64,000 bases of DNA from assembly GCA_964540855.1 (NCBI GenBank), contig CAZIOI010000001.1, positions 1 through 64,000 of the forward strand. Direction: 5' to 3'. Position 1 is the stretch's first letter. The number at the start of each line of letters is the position of its first letter. The DNA is from CAZIOI01 sp964540855 (GTDB lineage: Bacteria; Patescibacteriota; UBA1384; DTJR01). The position numbers and the translations under genes were made by a program. Under the pieces are notes generated by a model that did no database searches, had not been told where the DNA came from, and saw only the letters and a program-made list of their open reading frames with translations. Positions 15,949 to 25,228 of this stretch are shown piece by piece.

Positions 15949-16127
15949 TCAAATAAATCTTTGTTTAATGGTTCTGAATCACCAGAACTTTCGCCCTCGT
16001 CAACCACCTGAGAGCTTCGGATACCGGTGCCGGATGTTTGACCTTCTTTTTTGGTTAACAAACTTACCAGCACTACAGCAATTATAATAACTGCAGCCAA
16101 AACTACAAGAAAAAATTTTTTGTTCAT
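15945..16127 (-). CDS. Small single-pass membrane protein
   Basis: 60 residues: a short basic start (MNKKF), a strongly hydrophobic helix at about 5-25 (FLVVLAAVIIIAVVLVSLL) and a polar tail rich in Ser, Glu and Gly. No family recognised. It lies between the ClpC-like gene (10-bp gap) and the CAP gene (ATGA overlap), so it is expressed with both. Could be an accessory of the CAP protein. Confidence 0.7.
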   Translation of the reverse strand: MNKKFFLVVLAAVIIIAVVLVSLLTKKEGQTSGTGIRSSQVVDEGESSGDSEPLNKDLFE

Positions 16128-16137
16128 ACAAATCTAA

Positions 16138-18552
16138 TTAGCTACCGGCAGCCATAGCCTGTGGCGGTCCTTGCGGTTCAACCGGCGGCTCCGACTGCTG
16201 ATCTGCCGGTTGAACCGGCGCAGCTATTCCTGAAGGTTCGGCTGGGTTGTTATTCGGTTTAGGATCGTTTGTGAGTTTGGCTTGCCCGGTCGCAGCAAAT
16301 CTAAATTGTCCCGCTTGGTCTAAATCCACCAGAATATTCTGACCACTCTTAACCTCACCCTTGATCAAAGCACTGGAAAGCGGATTTTCAATCATTTTTT
16401 GGATCATGCGTCTCAACGGTCTGGCACCAAAGACGGGGTCAAAGCCAATTTGCGCCATCTTTGTCTTGGCTGGCGCCGATAACTCAAGCGTAATTTTTTG
16501 TTCCGCCAAAAGCTTTGAGACCTCCGAGATCATAACCGAAACGATAGCCTCCATATCTTGCGGCATTAAACCTCTAAATATGATAATGTCATCGAACCTG
16601 TTGACAAATTCAGGCCTAAAGAATCTCAGTAGTTCTTCCATCATCTGCTTTTGCAGGTTCGGATCCGAGACATTTGAACCCTTAATCAGTTGAGTTCCAA
16701 CGTTTGAGGTGCAAATAATAATTGTGTTCTTGAAGTCAACGGTTCGGCCCTTGCTATCGGTGAGACGTCCCTCGTCTAATATCTGCAAGAATATATTAAA
16801 GACGTCTTGGTTCGCCTTTTCGATCTCATCAAATAGCACGACAGAATATGGATTTTTGCGTACAGCCTCCGTCAGCTGCCCACCTTCTTCGTAACCCACA
16901 TACCCGGGAGGCGCGCCAATCATTCTGGCAGTCGCATTTTTTTCCATATATTCACTCATGTCGATCCTGATCATCTTGTCTTCAACACCAAACATCACCT
17001 CGGCTAGGGTTTTCGCCAACTGCGTTTTACCGACACCGGTTGGTCCGAGGAAAATAAACGAGCCCACCGGACGTTTGGGATTTTTGAGTCCGGCGCGGTT
17101 TCTTCTGATTGCCTCGGAAACAGCCTTCACTGCGGGTTCTTGGTCAATCAACCTTTTATGGATTAAACCTTCCAGGTCGAGTAAAACTTTTGATTCATCT
17201 TGGGTAAGCTTAGTAATTGGAATACCGGAAAGAGCGGAAACAATATCTTTAACTATATCCTCACCGACTTCTTTTGGTTGAATGTTATTTAAAACAACTT
17301 TGGCGCAAGCCTCATCGATGACATCAATTGCCTTGTCAGGCAAACTTCTATCGGCAATATATCTTTGAGAAAGCTTAACGGCAGCTTCAAGCGCCACGGG
17401 TTGCACCTTGACTGAATGGTGCTTTTCATACTTTGGCACAATTCCAACCAACATCTTTACAGCCTGCTCAGCCGTTGGTTCTTCTACATTGACCTTTTGA
17501 AACCTGCGTTCAAAAGCAGCATCCTTTTCTATATACTGGCGAAATTCTTTTATTGTAGTCGCGCCAATACATTGCAGCTCACCGCGGGCCAAGGCCGGTT
17601 TTAAAATGTTCGCTGCATCCATCGAGCCGTCGCCTCCGGCGCCAATAATGGTATGCAATTCATCAATAAATAGAATCACGCCTCCGGTGGCAAGTTTTAT
17701 CTCTTTAATTAAATGCTCCAGACGTTCTTCGAATTCGCCTCTATGCTTAGCACCGGCAATCATTAAGCTCAGATCCAAAACCAGTATTTTCTTATCTTTG
17801 AGCGGATCGGGAATCTGTCCGGAAGCAATTTTTTGCGCTAGGCCTTCTACAATCGCGGTTTTTCCAACGCCGGCGTCACCAATCAGCGCCGGGTTGTTCT
17901 TCGTTCGCCTTGTCAAAATTTCCATAACACGCGCAATCTCTTTGTCGCGCTCGACAACCGGATCCAGCTTGCCATCTCGAGCTTTTTGGGTCAAATCAAT
18001 AGTATAAGTCTCTAAAACCGACGATCCGCCATTTGCCAACTCTTTGACTTTTATCTCTTCCTGTACGGCTTTTTCGTTTTGCGATAATTCAGAGGTTTTC
18101 TTTGTATCCAAATCTTTTTGCGCCTTCTGAAGTTTCGCCAAATCTATACCATTTTCCTTGAGAGTCTGTGTGGCAAACCAATCATCGTGCTGAAAAAATG
18201 ACGCAATAACATGATACGCACTAACAAACCCGGTTTTATCGCCCTCTGAAAGCCTTTTCGATTCATCGAAAACTTTTTTGGTCTTTGATGAAAACTCCGG
18301 CTCACCGGTAAACTCGCCTCGTTGAGATTTCGAAAACAATTCGTCCTGAAGCTTCTTTGCGTCAACTCCGGATGTCTCAACCAAAGAAAAAACTTCCGGC
18401 GACTCAATAAGCGCCATCAACAAATGTTCCGGATCGACATAGGGTGAATTATACTGTCGCGCTTTTTCGGTTGCAGACTTGACGCACTCCGAAACAGCGG
18501 GTGATAGATTAGAAAAAACGTCCTGACTCTGACGACTTGCAAAGATCTGCAT
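16138..18552 (-). CDS. ClpC/ClpB-family AAA+ unfoldase with minimal middle domain
   Basis: 804 residues. The N-terminal Clp repeat domain (YVDPEHLLMALIESPEV) is followed by AAA1 (Walker A GDAGVGKTAIVEGLA near residue 225) and AAA2 (GPTGVGKTQLAKTLAE near 502), ending in the GARPLRRMIQ sensor and a Pro/Gln-rich tail of about 50 residues. Between the two ATPase domains the coiled-coil M domain is almost absent, so it fits neither ClpB (long M domain) nor typical ClpC (short M domain with a UVR motif). The usual ClpP-docking LGF/IGF loop is not evident in AAA2, so partnership with ClpP is uncertain. Strong AAGGAGGGG site before the ATG. Confidence 0.88.
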   Translation of the reverse strand: MQIFASRQSQDVFSNLSPAVSECVKSATEKARQYNSPYVDPEHLLMALIESPEVFSLVETSGVDAKKLQDELFSKSQRGEFTGEPEFSSKTKKVFDESKRLSEGDKTGFVSAYHVIASFFQHDDWFATQTLKENGIDLAKLQKAQKDLDTKKTSELSQNEKAVQEEIKVKELANGGSSVLETYTIDLTQKARDGKLDPVVERDKEIARVMEILTRRTKNNPALIGDAGVGKTAIVEGLAQKIASGQIPDPLKDKKILVLDLSLMIAGAKHRGEFEERLEHLIKEIKLATGGVILFIDELHTIIGAGGDGSMDAANILKPALARGELQCIGATTIKEFRQYIEKDAAFERRFQKVNVEEPTAEQAVKMLVGIVPKYEKHHSVKVQPVALEAAVKLSQRYIADRSLPDKAIDVIDEACAKVVLNNIQPKEVGEDIVKDIVSALSGIPITKLTQDESKVLLDLEGLIHKRLIDQEPAVKAVSEAIRRNRAGLKNPKRPVGSFIFLGPTGVGKTQLAKTLAEVMFGVEDKMIRIDMSEYMEKNATARMIGAPPGYVGYEEGGQLTEAVRKNPYSVVLFDEIEKANQDVFNIFLQILDEGRLTDSKGRTVDFKNTIIICTSNVGTQLIKGSNVSDPNLQKQMMEELLRFFRPEFVNRFDDIIIFRGLMPQDMEAIVSVMISEVSKLLAEQKITLELSAPAKTKMAQIGFDPVFGARPLRRMIQKMIENPLSSALIKGEVKSGQNILVDLDQAGQFRFAATGQAKLTNDPKPNNNPAEPSGIAAPVQPADQQSEPPVEPQGPPQAMAAGS

Positions 18553-18839
18553 TGCCCCTCCTTTTTACATTATTATTAAACCACTTCTAAGACCAAAAAG
18601 CACCATTAATTAACGTATAACGTAAAACTAAAAACGTATAATGACTAAGATACAATCAACAAGTTACAATCACCAAACAGCCTACAATATTCAATAATAC
18701 AAACAAGGACTCTTTTCTTTTGTTTATTGAGATTTGTTATTTGTTTGTCCCTTGCTTACTTGTGATTTGTTGGTTGGCAGTAATTTTTGTTGATGAAATT
18801 CTGATATAATTTTGCTAATGGAAATGAATACGGAGGGGC
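18553..18839. other. Divergent intergenic region with an imperfect inverted repeat
   Basis: Holds a CGTATAACG-type repeat (18611-18643) and then two CAA/TTG-rich arms (about 18650-18705 and 18715-18780) that are roughly complementary and could fold into a long imperfect hairpin. The plus-strand promoter of the next gene lies at its right end. No gene is supported. Confidence 0.55.
18611..18643. repeat. Short CGTATAACG-type repeat, solo copy
   Basis: GTATAACGTAAAACT followed by AAAAACGTATAATG. One mismatch from 6123-6155 over 27 nt. No mosaic repeat accompanies it here. Confidence 0.65.
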
Positions 18840-18844
18840 GTGAA
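18805..18844 (+). promoter_or_regulatory. -10 box, leaderless mini-ORF and start site of the VirB6-like gene
   Basis: A perfect TATAAT (18805-18810) is followed seven nt later by ATG at 18818, which opens a nine-codon frame (MEMNTEGRE) ending in TAA that overlaps the GTG start of the large gene at 18840. The CGGAGGGG inside the mini-ORF is the ribosome-binding site of the large gene. The layout would allow translational coupling. Confidence 0.5.
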
Positions 18845-21785
18845 TAAAGCACTGGCGTTTTTATCGTGGGCTGGGCGTGTTGTCGTTTTGGCGTTTGCGA
18901 TTATTGCTTTTGTCGGCTCCAGTAAAATCGCTCAGGCGCAAAACATGGGCGCCGGTTCCGCTACAGTTTCCGGCACAACAACTACTGTCAATGCCGTAGC
19001 ATCCGGTACTTGGACTGAAGATATAGAGGTCACTTCTGTCGGTAAGGCAGCCGCACGCGCCAGAGAGTTTCTAAACTGGACACTATCCATAAGGGAAGCC
19101 GGCTTCTCCAGTGACACCAGTGGCTCTCCTCAAGCGCTCCTCAAATTATGGTCAGCCGTCAGAAATATTGTTGTCTTTCTATATATAGGAATAATTATAG
19201 TTATCGCGTTTGGACTCATCTTGCATTTAGGCTGGGCAGAAAAATCGAGGCGTACGTTGGTTTCTTTGATAATCGTCTTTGCTCTCACGTTTTTTAGTTT
19301 TTCCGCCGAAGTCCTCACTATCAGGATGACCGATAAGCTGCAAGAATCATTTTTTTCAATTCACAAAAGCGGTCAGAGTGGTCTGACTGCCGATCAGAAA
19401 CATTTGCGCGCAGAAGATCTGCTAACCGTCGCCTTCAACTATCAATCGTTCACGGGGTATCGCAAAGCAGGTGTCAAATACGACGAGTCGGTAAGCACTC
19501 ATCTTAGATTGGTACGGGCAACTACATATACCAACTATGCGATCGCTTTTTTGTTGATTTTAAGAATCATTATTTTATGGGGTCTTGTAATTTTTTCGCC
19601 GTTCATCCTGCCGTTTTTCGTTTTTCAGGTCACCAAAAAGGTTGCTATTGTTTGGATTAGGGAATTCTTCCGGTGGCTATTTTTAGGACCTTTGTTTGCG
19701 CTTTTTTTAACAGCTGTACCGTATATTTGGCAAAAAACATCCGTTAATGTAGCCAATACTTATGTCGGTCAAAATGCCCACGAAAGCGGTGTTCCGATCG
19801 AAATCAACACGAATGTTTTAAGGGGCAGCGGTGCTGAACAAACCGCCAACAATGTTTATCAATCCGGAACAAATCTTCTACTGACACCACCAAAAAATAC
19901 AAATCTTAGTCTGACCGACCAAGATGTAGTGACTAATGGCAATAATCTGACAGAAACAGACACTTACGCCAGATATATTATTGCCCTCATGATGATATGG
20001 GGAGCGATTCTGTTGCCATTTTTGTTGCTAAGGATAATTTCCGGCTTTTCGGTTGAGATCGGCAAGAGCGTTTCTAATATCTGGAACAAGTCAGCTGCTC
20101 AACAATACATAAACTCCGTTCAGACAAAAATCTCTCCGCCGCCCGTGAGACCGTCGCCGCGACCCGGGCCGGGGATATATAAGGATTATAGAGAAAAAAC
20201 AACTACAACAACCGTTCCGGCAATCCTCAAGGATCGTTCGAGACTCATAAAAGATCATACTTCTACGAGCTATATCATGGGTCTGACGGGGATGAAACAA
20301 GCCGCGCCGCAAGCAATGGAATTTTTATCTGCAAACAAAAGAAGCCTTGCTGATCTATCTAAGCTGGAGCAGAGCGATCAGGAACTTAAAGTGGCAAACG
20401 AGCTTTTGGATAAGCTAGCCAAACCGGAAATGGTAAAAGATAAGACCGAAGCAGACAAACTTGCCGGTATAAAGCAGGCAATTGCCGATAAAGAGTTGAC
20501 CGGCGACGAACTAGCAAGGGCTGTTCAGTCGGCATTGGCTAGGGACACAAGCAAAATCTCAAACGAAAATGCGCTTGAACAGGCAAAGGAAAATGCTCTG
20601 CGAAACGCAGTCGAGCAATTCTACAGTCAAACTCAAGTTCAAAACGGTTTAAGACAAAAATTATCTAGCCAAGCAGATTCGAATGAGCTGGCTAGAAACG
20701 CTTTGTCGGCTCTTGATCAGATTGGTTCGTTGAGATCCGCTCTGTCACAAGACAAACTAAGCGGTGAGCAAAAACGCGAGATTGAAAATCAAATCGTTGC
20801 TGTCAAACATCCTGAGATGGCGACTGACACCAAAGCCAGATCACAGTTTATAGCTCTCAAAAGCGTTCTTGAGACCGGAGAAAGACTATCCGATCCCCAC
20901 GCAATAGCCATCAACAAACAGATTCAGTCCATTGCAAATACCTATTATAGACAGAACCCCGAGGCTCGCGAAAAGGCACAGCAGGATACAGCGATTAGTT
21001 ATCTAAACAGCCTCAACGCAATCAGACAAGCTATTGCATCCAAGACCGACAGTGGGGCTCAGGCGGCAGTTCGGGCGATAGATAAGATTACAGCGAAACT
21101 GGGTGATCAAACAGCACTTTTGGGCAATATAAAGACAAACGGATTAAAAATTGTTGCGACAAATGCCCTGAAGACAAAAGATCTTGACAAACTGGAGCAG
21201 GGGGATAAAGAAGAGTTTACAGCCCTCAAAGGACAAGTCGATCAAGGAATCGCCAGTCAAGACCCAAGATTTACCTCTTATCAAAAATCAACCGAAGACG
21301 TTATAGAACAATCCAAAGACCTCGATCAGGCCGATGCCGGCAATGTCGAAGACCTTAGAACTTTGATGGGAGCTGATGAAGATTTCGCTCAAGTCAAAAA
21401 GATGTGGGAACAATATTATTCAAGCGCACCCGTACCGATAGACCAAGAAATCAAAACTCGCGCCGACTGGATCGCTAGAGAGAAATCCCTGATGCAGAAG
21501 GCTCTGGATGGCCTTCTGTCCGCCGATGCGACAGAGAGGGAAAATGCCCTTAAAAATATCGGCAAGATACTACCTTTTGTTCTTATGGGTAAATACAAAA
21601 ATTCTGAGATAGCAAAGTATCTTTTGGCAAAGTTTGATGCTGCCGATACGGTTTATAAACAAACGACAGAGAAAAAAGAAGAGACAGAAGAAGATCTTGT
21701 ACTAGTTAAAAAACAGGCTTTGTCAGATAAAAATGAGAATACCATGACGTTGGATGGACCGGATCAGACCAAGCAGGAACTATAG
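18840..21785 (+). CDS. Large VirB6/TrbL-like membrane protein with long helical C-terminal region
   Basis: 981 residues. An N-terminal signal peptide or first helix (ALAFLSWAGRVVVLAFAII) is followed by about six membrane helices up to residue 405, with charged KLQESFFSIHKSG-type loops between. From about residue 440 to the end it is soluble, almost wholly helical, rich in Ala, Gln, Lys and Asp. This plan, polytopic N-half and long cytoplasmic tail, is that of VirB6/TrbL channel components of type IV secretion. The GTG start sits one nt after CGGAGGGG, the same unusual spacing as at 53960. It is alone, between divergent clpC and a convergent DUF2207 gene. Resembles 54520 and 58870 in plan but is more distant in sequence. 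Confidence 0.65.
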   Translation: MNKALAFLSWAGRVVVLAFAIIAFVGSSKIAQAQNMGAGSATVSGTTTTVNAVASGTWTEDIEVTSVGKAAARAREFLNWTLSIREAGFSSDTSGSPQALLKLWSAVRNIVVFLYIGIIIVIAFGLILHLGWAEKSRRTLVSLIIVFALTFFSFSAEVLTIRMTDKLQESFFSIHKSGQSGLTADQKHLRAEDLLTVAFNYQSFTGYRKAGVKYDESVSTHLRLVRATTYTNYAIAFLLILRIIILWGLVIFSPFILPFFVFQVTKKVAIVWIREFFRWLFLGPLFALFLTAVPYIWQKTSVNVANTYVGQNAHESGVPIEINTNVLRGSGAEQTANNVYQSGTNLLLTPPKNTNLSLTDQDVVTNGNNLTETDTYARYIIALMMIWGAILLPFLLLRIISGFSVEIGKSVSNIWNKSAAQQYINSVQTKISPPPVRPSPRPGPGIYKDYREKTTTTTVPAILKDRSRLIKDHTSTSYIMGLTGMKQAAPQAMEFLSANKRSLADLSKLEQSDQELKVANELLDKLAKPEMVKDKTEADKLAGIKQAIADKELTGDELARAVQSALARDTSKISNENALEQAKENALRNAVEQFYSQTQVQNGLRQKLSSQADSNELARNALSALDQIGSLRSALSQDKLSGEQKREIENQIVAVKHPEMATDTKARSQFIALKSVLETGERLSDPHAIAINKQIQSIANTYYRQNPEAREKAQQDTAISYLNSLNAIRQAIASKTDSGAQAAVRAIDKITAKLGDQTALLGNIKTNGLKIVATNALKTKDLDKLEQGDKEEFTALKGQVDQGIASQDPRFTSYQKSTEDVIEQSKDLDQADAGNVEDLRTLMGADEDFAQVKKMWEQYYSSAPVPIDQEIKTRADWIAREKSLMQKALDGLLSADATERENALKNIGKILPFVLMGKYKNSEIAKYLLAKFDAADTVYKQTTEKKEETEEDLVLVKKQALSDKNENTMTLDGPDQTKQEL

Positions 21786-21793
21786 AACAAATA

Positions 21794-23284
21794 CTATTTA
21801 ACCAATGGATCGCTGGAGGAATCAAAAGCCTGTGCGATGTAGTCAATGGTCGGTAAAAAGCTCTTGGTGAAGTTCTCGACGCCGTTTATGTCCGTAACAT
21901 AGCCATACCACGCAGGCATAACAAATCGCTCCTCGATGAATCTAGAGGCCCAATCTGACTCAACACCCATAGCAATCGCATAAGACAAATATTTTTCAAA
22001 CAAATATTTGTCGCTGGGACCTATAAGGGCTTTTTCGGTAAGATAATTTTTAAACTTCAACCATTTATTTCTATATTCAATTCCACGCGGGGATAAAGAT
22101 GTAATACTTGGTGAAAGATTAACAATAAGAATGCCAAAAATAACTAGCGATACCCAAAATAACAGAACAAATTTTGGGTCTGCCGCAAACAACGCGGAAA
22201 TAAGATAACCTAAAAGACCAATATAAAACACCACTATGCCAGTCATCCTGTAGCGCAGATGAGTCCTCGCCGGCGCATCGGAAAAATATCCTTTAGTTCT
22301 TCCTTCGCCGTATATTTCCAAATATGACAGAGCAATTTTTCGGGAAAATAAGTGCCTCGCCGCTCTGGTTTCCACGTCAAAAGACCCTACCGCTTTTTGT
22401 TTAGGTAAAAAAATCTTGTCCATAAGAACTTCCTCAAAAATCCTGAGGTTCTTCTGTTTCGGATCAAATATCTTTTTGAATATTACAAAATCATCTCCTC
22501 TGTTATAAATTTCTATACAATCGCGTTGTGCCAAATCAACCAATGTTGCCATTATTGATCTCGGTCCGACCTTTCCATCAATTAAGGCACCAACCACCGC
22601 CGGAGCTAGATCTTCCGGAGGTTTTTTCGACTTGCCTGCTGGCGCTTGTCCGAGAAAGCCGATTCTAGTTCTGCGAATTATTCTGACCAAAATCGCTAAG
22701 GCGATAAGCGGTAAAATAAGACTAATCGCTATCCAGTAAGTCGCACTTATAGCTCCGACAGTCTCTTCAATCCTTTTATCCGTGCTTAAACTGATATAGC
22801 CCTTGGGAAACGCGGCTGTGATCGTAACGGTCGCACTGGAACCAATGTTTTTCGCTTGGTAAATTATCCTGTCGCCATAAAAGGTCGCGCCTATGGGATC
22901 GGCACCGTGCACTGCGATAATTTCCGGCTCACGATCAACTTTGGTTATATTTTTGGGCAAAATCAGAACTACCTCTAGTTCTGAATAGAGTTCATTTGGC
23001 TTATCCAGAATAATGTATCTTAGTTCGTCGTAGTCCTTATAGGGCTTAATGCTTTCGGAAATTTTTTTTTCGTCAATTTCGATAGAACCATCGGATTGCA
23101 TATCCATCTCGAGATAAAATCGATTAGAGTTGGTACTCATATTTACATTATCTGCAATGTTGGCGATTGCCCTATCGGCGCTAACGGTCGGCGACAGAAA
23201 ACTTCCATATTTGTTTGTAAAAAAAACAAATAGTCCCAGAAACAAAAATAGTACAAGCTTATTTTTATAAATTCCTATTACCAT
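21794..23284 (-). CDS. DUF2207-family membrane protein
   Basis: 496 residues. A hydrophobic N-terminal helix (residues 8-28) precedes an extracytoplasmic beta-rich region (about 50-175), a membrane helix at about 178-202, a cytoplasmic segment that includes KVGPRSIMATLVDLAQRD (the conserved part of DUF2207 proteins, predicted winged-helix-like), two adjacent membrane helices near 345-390, and a C-terminal region. The function of this family is unknown; it is common in Gram-positive bacteria and CPR. It starts inside the last 20 nt of holA. Its stop is nine bp from the stop of the convergent VirB6-like gene. Confidence 0.8.
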   Translation of the reverse strand: MVIGIYKNKLVLFLFLGLFVFFTNKYGSFLSPTVSADRAIANIADNVNMSTNSNRFYLEMDMQSDGSIEIDEKKISESIKPYKDYDELRYIILDKPNELYSELEVVLILPKNITKVDREPEIIAVHGADPIGATFYGDRIIYQAKNIGSSATVTITAAFPKGYISLSTDKRIEETVGAISATYWIAISLILPLIALAILVRIIRRTRIGFLGQAPAGKSKKPPEDLAPAVVGALIDGKVGPRSIMATLVDLAQRDCIEIYNRGDDFVIFKKIFDPKQKNLRIFEEVLMDKIFLPKQKAVGSFDVETRAARHLFSRKIALSYLEIYGEGRTKGYFSDAPARTHLRYRMTGIVVFYIGLLGYLISALFAADPKFVLLFWVSLVIFGILIVNLSPSITSLSPRGIEYRNKWLKFKNYLTEKALIGPSDKYLFEKYLSYAIAMGVESDWASRFIEERFVMPAWYGYVTDINGVENFTKSFLPTIDYIAQAFDSSSDPLVK

Positions 23285-24218
23285 CTATCCCCAAAACAAA
23301 ATCTTTAAGCGCATCGCCTGGATCTATTTTACCACTCTTAATAGACTCATCAATCGATACGAGCCGAGAAAAGATTATAGACAAATCCTTAAAGTTTATA
23401 TTTCTCGTATATCCGATCACTTTCTGAATCTGAAAAGGCTTTAGGCCAAGCAGCCTTGACATCTCAAAACTGCTTTTTACGGTTTGGCTCACCTCCATCA
23501 CATAGGCAATTGTCCTAAACTGATAATTTATCAGGCCTAATATTTTAAGCGGCGGCTCATTCGAGTCCAATAAAGCCTGCAAATGGTCAAGCGCAACTTT
23601 GGAATTTTTTGCCAGAAGCGCATCGACAAATTTGAACGAATTACCTAAAACATTTTTGCTGACAATCTGTTCAATATCATCAATTACAATTTCCCGATTC
23701 GGCTTATAATCGGCAAGCTTGTGGATCTCGCTATCAAGTCGCCAAAGATCATCCATACAATATTCGACTAGTTGAACCGCTGCTTCGCTGGAGATGCTAT
23801 TGCCAAGTAACTTCAGTTGGGAGCGAACAAAGCTGATCTGTTGAGATTGGGAAAAAATGTCAAAATGTTTTGCGTTTTTTTCCTTGGAAAGTCTCTTGAA
23901 AAGCTTGAGTCTCTTGTCCGGCTCCCCTTCCTGAGTAAAGACAACCACAGTTGATTCCGGCAAGCCGTCGAGATTACCTGCAATTTGCTCAAGCGTATCT
24001 TTATTTTTTTGATTAAAAATATTTTTGATAACGATTAATCTCGATGAAGCTAAAAGCGGCATGGCCTGAACCTGCCTGGCAAACTCTTGGGCCACCAAGT
24101 CCTGACCATCGATTGAAATAAAATTCAGATCGCCGACATTTTTGTAGTATCGCTGCTTCAACTGATTGACCGCTTTTTGGATCATAAAGACATTGGGCCC
24201 GTAGAAAAAAATAAGCAT
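23265..24218 (-). CDS. holA: DNA polymerase III delta subunit
   Basis: Clamp-loader subunit that opens the sliding clamp. 317 residues; opens MLIFFYGPNVFMIQKAV, matching the family start, has the conserved region around QAMPLLASSRLIVIKN and STVVVFTQEGEPDKRLK, and a C-terminal helical collar domain (ILGLINYQFRTIAYVMEV). No Walker A lysine motif, as expected for delta. Lies two bp after the exonuclease gene and overlaps the DUF2207 gene, so the three form one unit. Confidence 0.9.
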   Translation of the reverse strand: MLIFFYGPNVFMIQKAVNQLKQRYYKNVGDLNFISIDGQDLVAQEFARQVQAMPLLASSRLIVIKNIFNQKNKDTLEQIAGNLDGLPESTVVVFTQEGEPDKRLKLFKRLSKEKNAKHFDIFSQSQQISFVRSQLKLLGNSISSEAAVQLVEYCMDDLWRLDSEIHKLADYKPNREIVIDDIEQIVSKNVLGNSFKFVDALLAKNSKVALDHLQALLDSNEPPLKILGLINYQFRTIAYVMEVSQTVKSSFEMSRLLGLKPFQIQKVIGYTRNINFKDLSIIFSRLVSIDESIKSGKIDPGDALKDFVLGIDGNRNL

Positions 24219-24220
24219 GG

Positions 24221-25141
24221 CTAAAACAAACTTTCTTGTTGGTTGAGTGACCTCTGACTTTTGGGCATGCGTTTTATAAGTGAAAAAAATCTATATTTTT
24301 GCAAAAATTTTTCGGCGACAGCGCGGTCAAAATCGTGAAGCCTGGCGTCTTTGAGCAAAAAATCGATCTCAACGTCGGTTTTGATAGTCGCAAGCTTCTT
24401 TGATAAAAACGCCATATCTTTATGCTCCATCAGAAGTTGTCTTGTTCTCAGCTTGATCGTTTCGCTTTTCGCCTCATCATCCAGAGCATGATAAATTCCC
24501 TCAATATCGGTAAACCGATTTATAAGATCAATTGCAGTTTTGGGTCCGATACCTTTGACGCCCGGAATATTATCGGAACTGTCGCCCGAAAGTGCCTTGT
24601 AATCAACAACTTGCGCCGGCGTTATGGAAAGTTTGCCCATAACTGCCGATGAATCATAAATAGTTTCTTTTATTTTGCCCATCGCAGGCATAGCAACTTT
24701 GGTTCGAGAATCGACTAATTGCAGAGTGTCTTGGTCGCCAGTCACAATAATTACTTCGCCCTCGCCAAGGTCGCCGTTAACTTTTTTGGCAAGCGTGCCG
24801 ATAATATCGTCCGCCTCATAGCCCTCTTTTGTCAAAAGCGGTATTTCCATAGCGCGAACAAAATCGTGAACATCTTCGATTTGATCATAAAACTCTTGCG
24901 GAGGCTTAACACGCTTGGCTTTGTATTCGTCAAAAAGATCATCTCTAAAAGTCGGGCCTTTGATATCAAAAGCAACCGCCAAATATTCCGGTTTATGTTT
25001 TTCTATGGTTGAAAATAAGATTGAAACAAACCCGTAAATCGCGTTGACAAGTCTTCCTGCGACCTCAAAACGCGGCATCGCGTGGTAGGAGCGATGCAAA
25101 ATGGCATTTCCATCAATTAAAACAAATGTATTTTTTTTCAT
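24221..25141 (-). CDS. Stand-alone 5'-3' exonuclease (PolA N-terminal domain homologue)
   Basis: 306 residues of the flap-nuclease fold: FVLIDGNAILHRSYHAMP, EADDIIGTLAKK, VIIVTGDQDTLQLVD and the helix-hairpin-helix DNA-binding segment GDSSDNIPGVKGIGPKTAI. The metal-binding acidic residues are all present. Predicted to remove RNA primers and flaps in replication and repair. Polymerase I domains are absent, so either another polymerase gene exists elsewhere or another polymerase fills gaps. The start at 25141 is chosen because a strong promoter -10 box lies just upstream, inside the longer reading. Confidence 0.92.
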   Translation of the reverse strand: MKKNTFVLIDGNAILHRSYHAMPRFEVAGRLVNAIYGFVSILFSTIEKHKPEYLAVAFDIKGPTFRDDLFDEYKAKRVKPPQEFYDQIEDVHDFVRAMEIPLLTKEGYEADDIIGTLAKKVNGDLGEGEVIIVTGDQDTLQLVDSRTKVAMPAMGKIKETIYDSSAVMGKLSITPAQVVDYKALSGDSSDNIPGVKGIGPKTAIDLINRFTDIEGIYHALDDEAKSETIKLRTRQLLMEHKDMAFLSKKLATIKTDVEIDFLLKDARLHDFDRAVAEKFLQKYRFFSLIKRMPKSQRSLNQQESLF

Positions 25142-25157
25142 AATCAAAGACAAAAAA

Positions 25158-25186
25158 ATCATATTCGCACGCACGCTAAATGTCAA
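25158..25186 (-). promoter_or_regulatory. Promoter of the exonuclease-holA-DUF2207 unit
   Basis: Minus strand TTGACA (25181-25186), 17 nt, TATGAT (25158-25163). Leader about 10 nt. Its -35 box is only seven nt from the -35 box of the divergent cassette promoter at 25194. Confidence 0.8.
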
Positions 25187-25193
25187 AATACCC

Positions 25194-25222
25194 TTTACAC
25201 GCGACTAAGTTTGCGATAATAT
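25194..25222 (+). promoter_or_regulatory. Promoter of GC-rich cassette 1
   Basis: TTTACA (25194-25199), 17 nt, TAATAT (25217-25222). The choice of this -10 register, rather than GATAAT two nt upstream, is supported by cassette 2, where the sequence after the -10 box (CTCGTG-TCGCTT) lines up with TTCGTGATCGCTT here. Confidence 0.7.
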
Positions 25223-25228
25223 TTCGTG

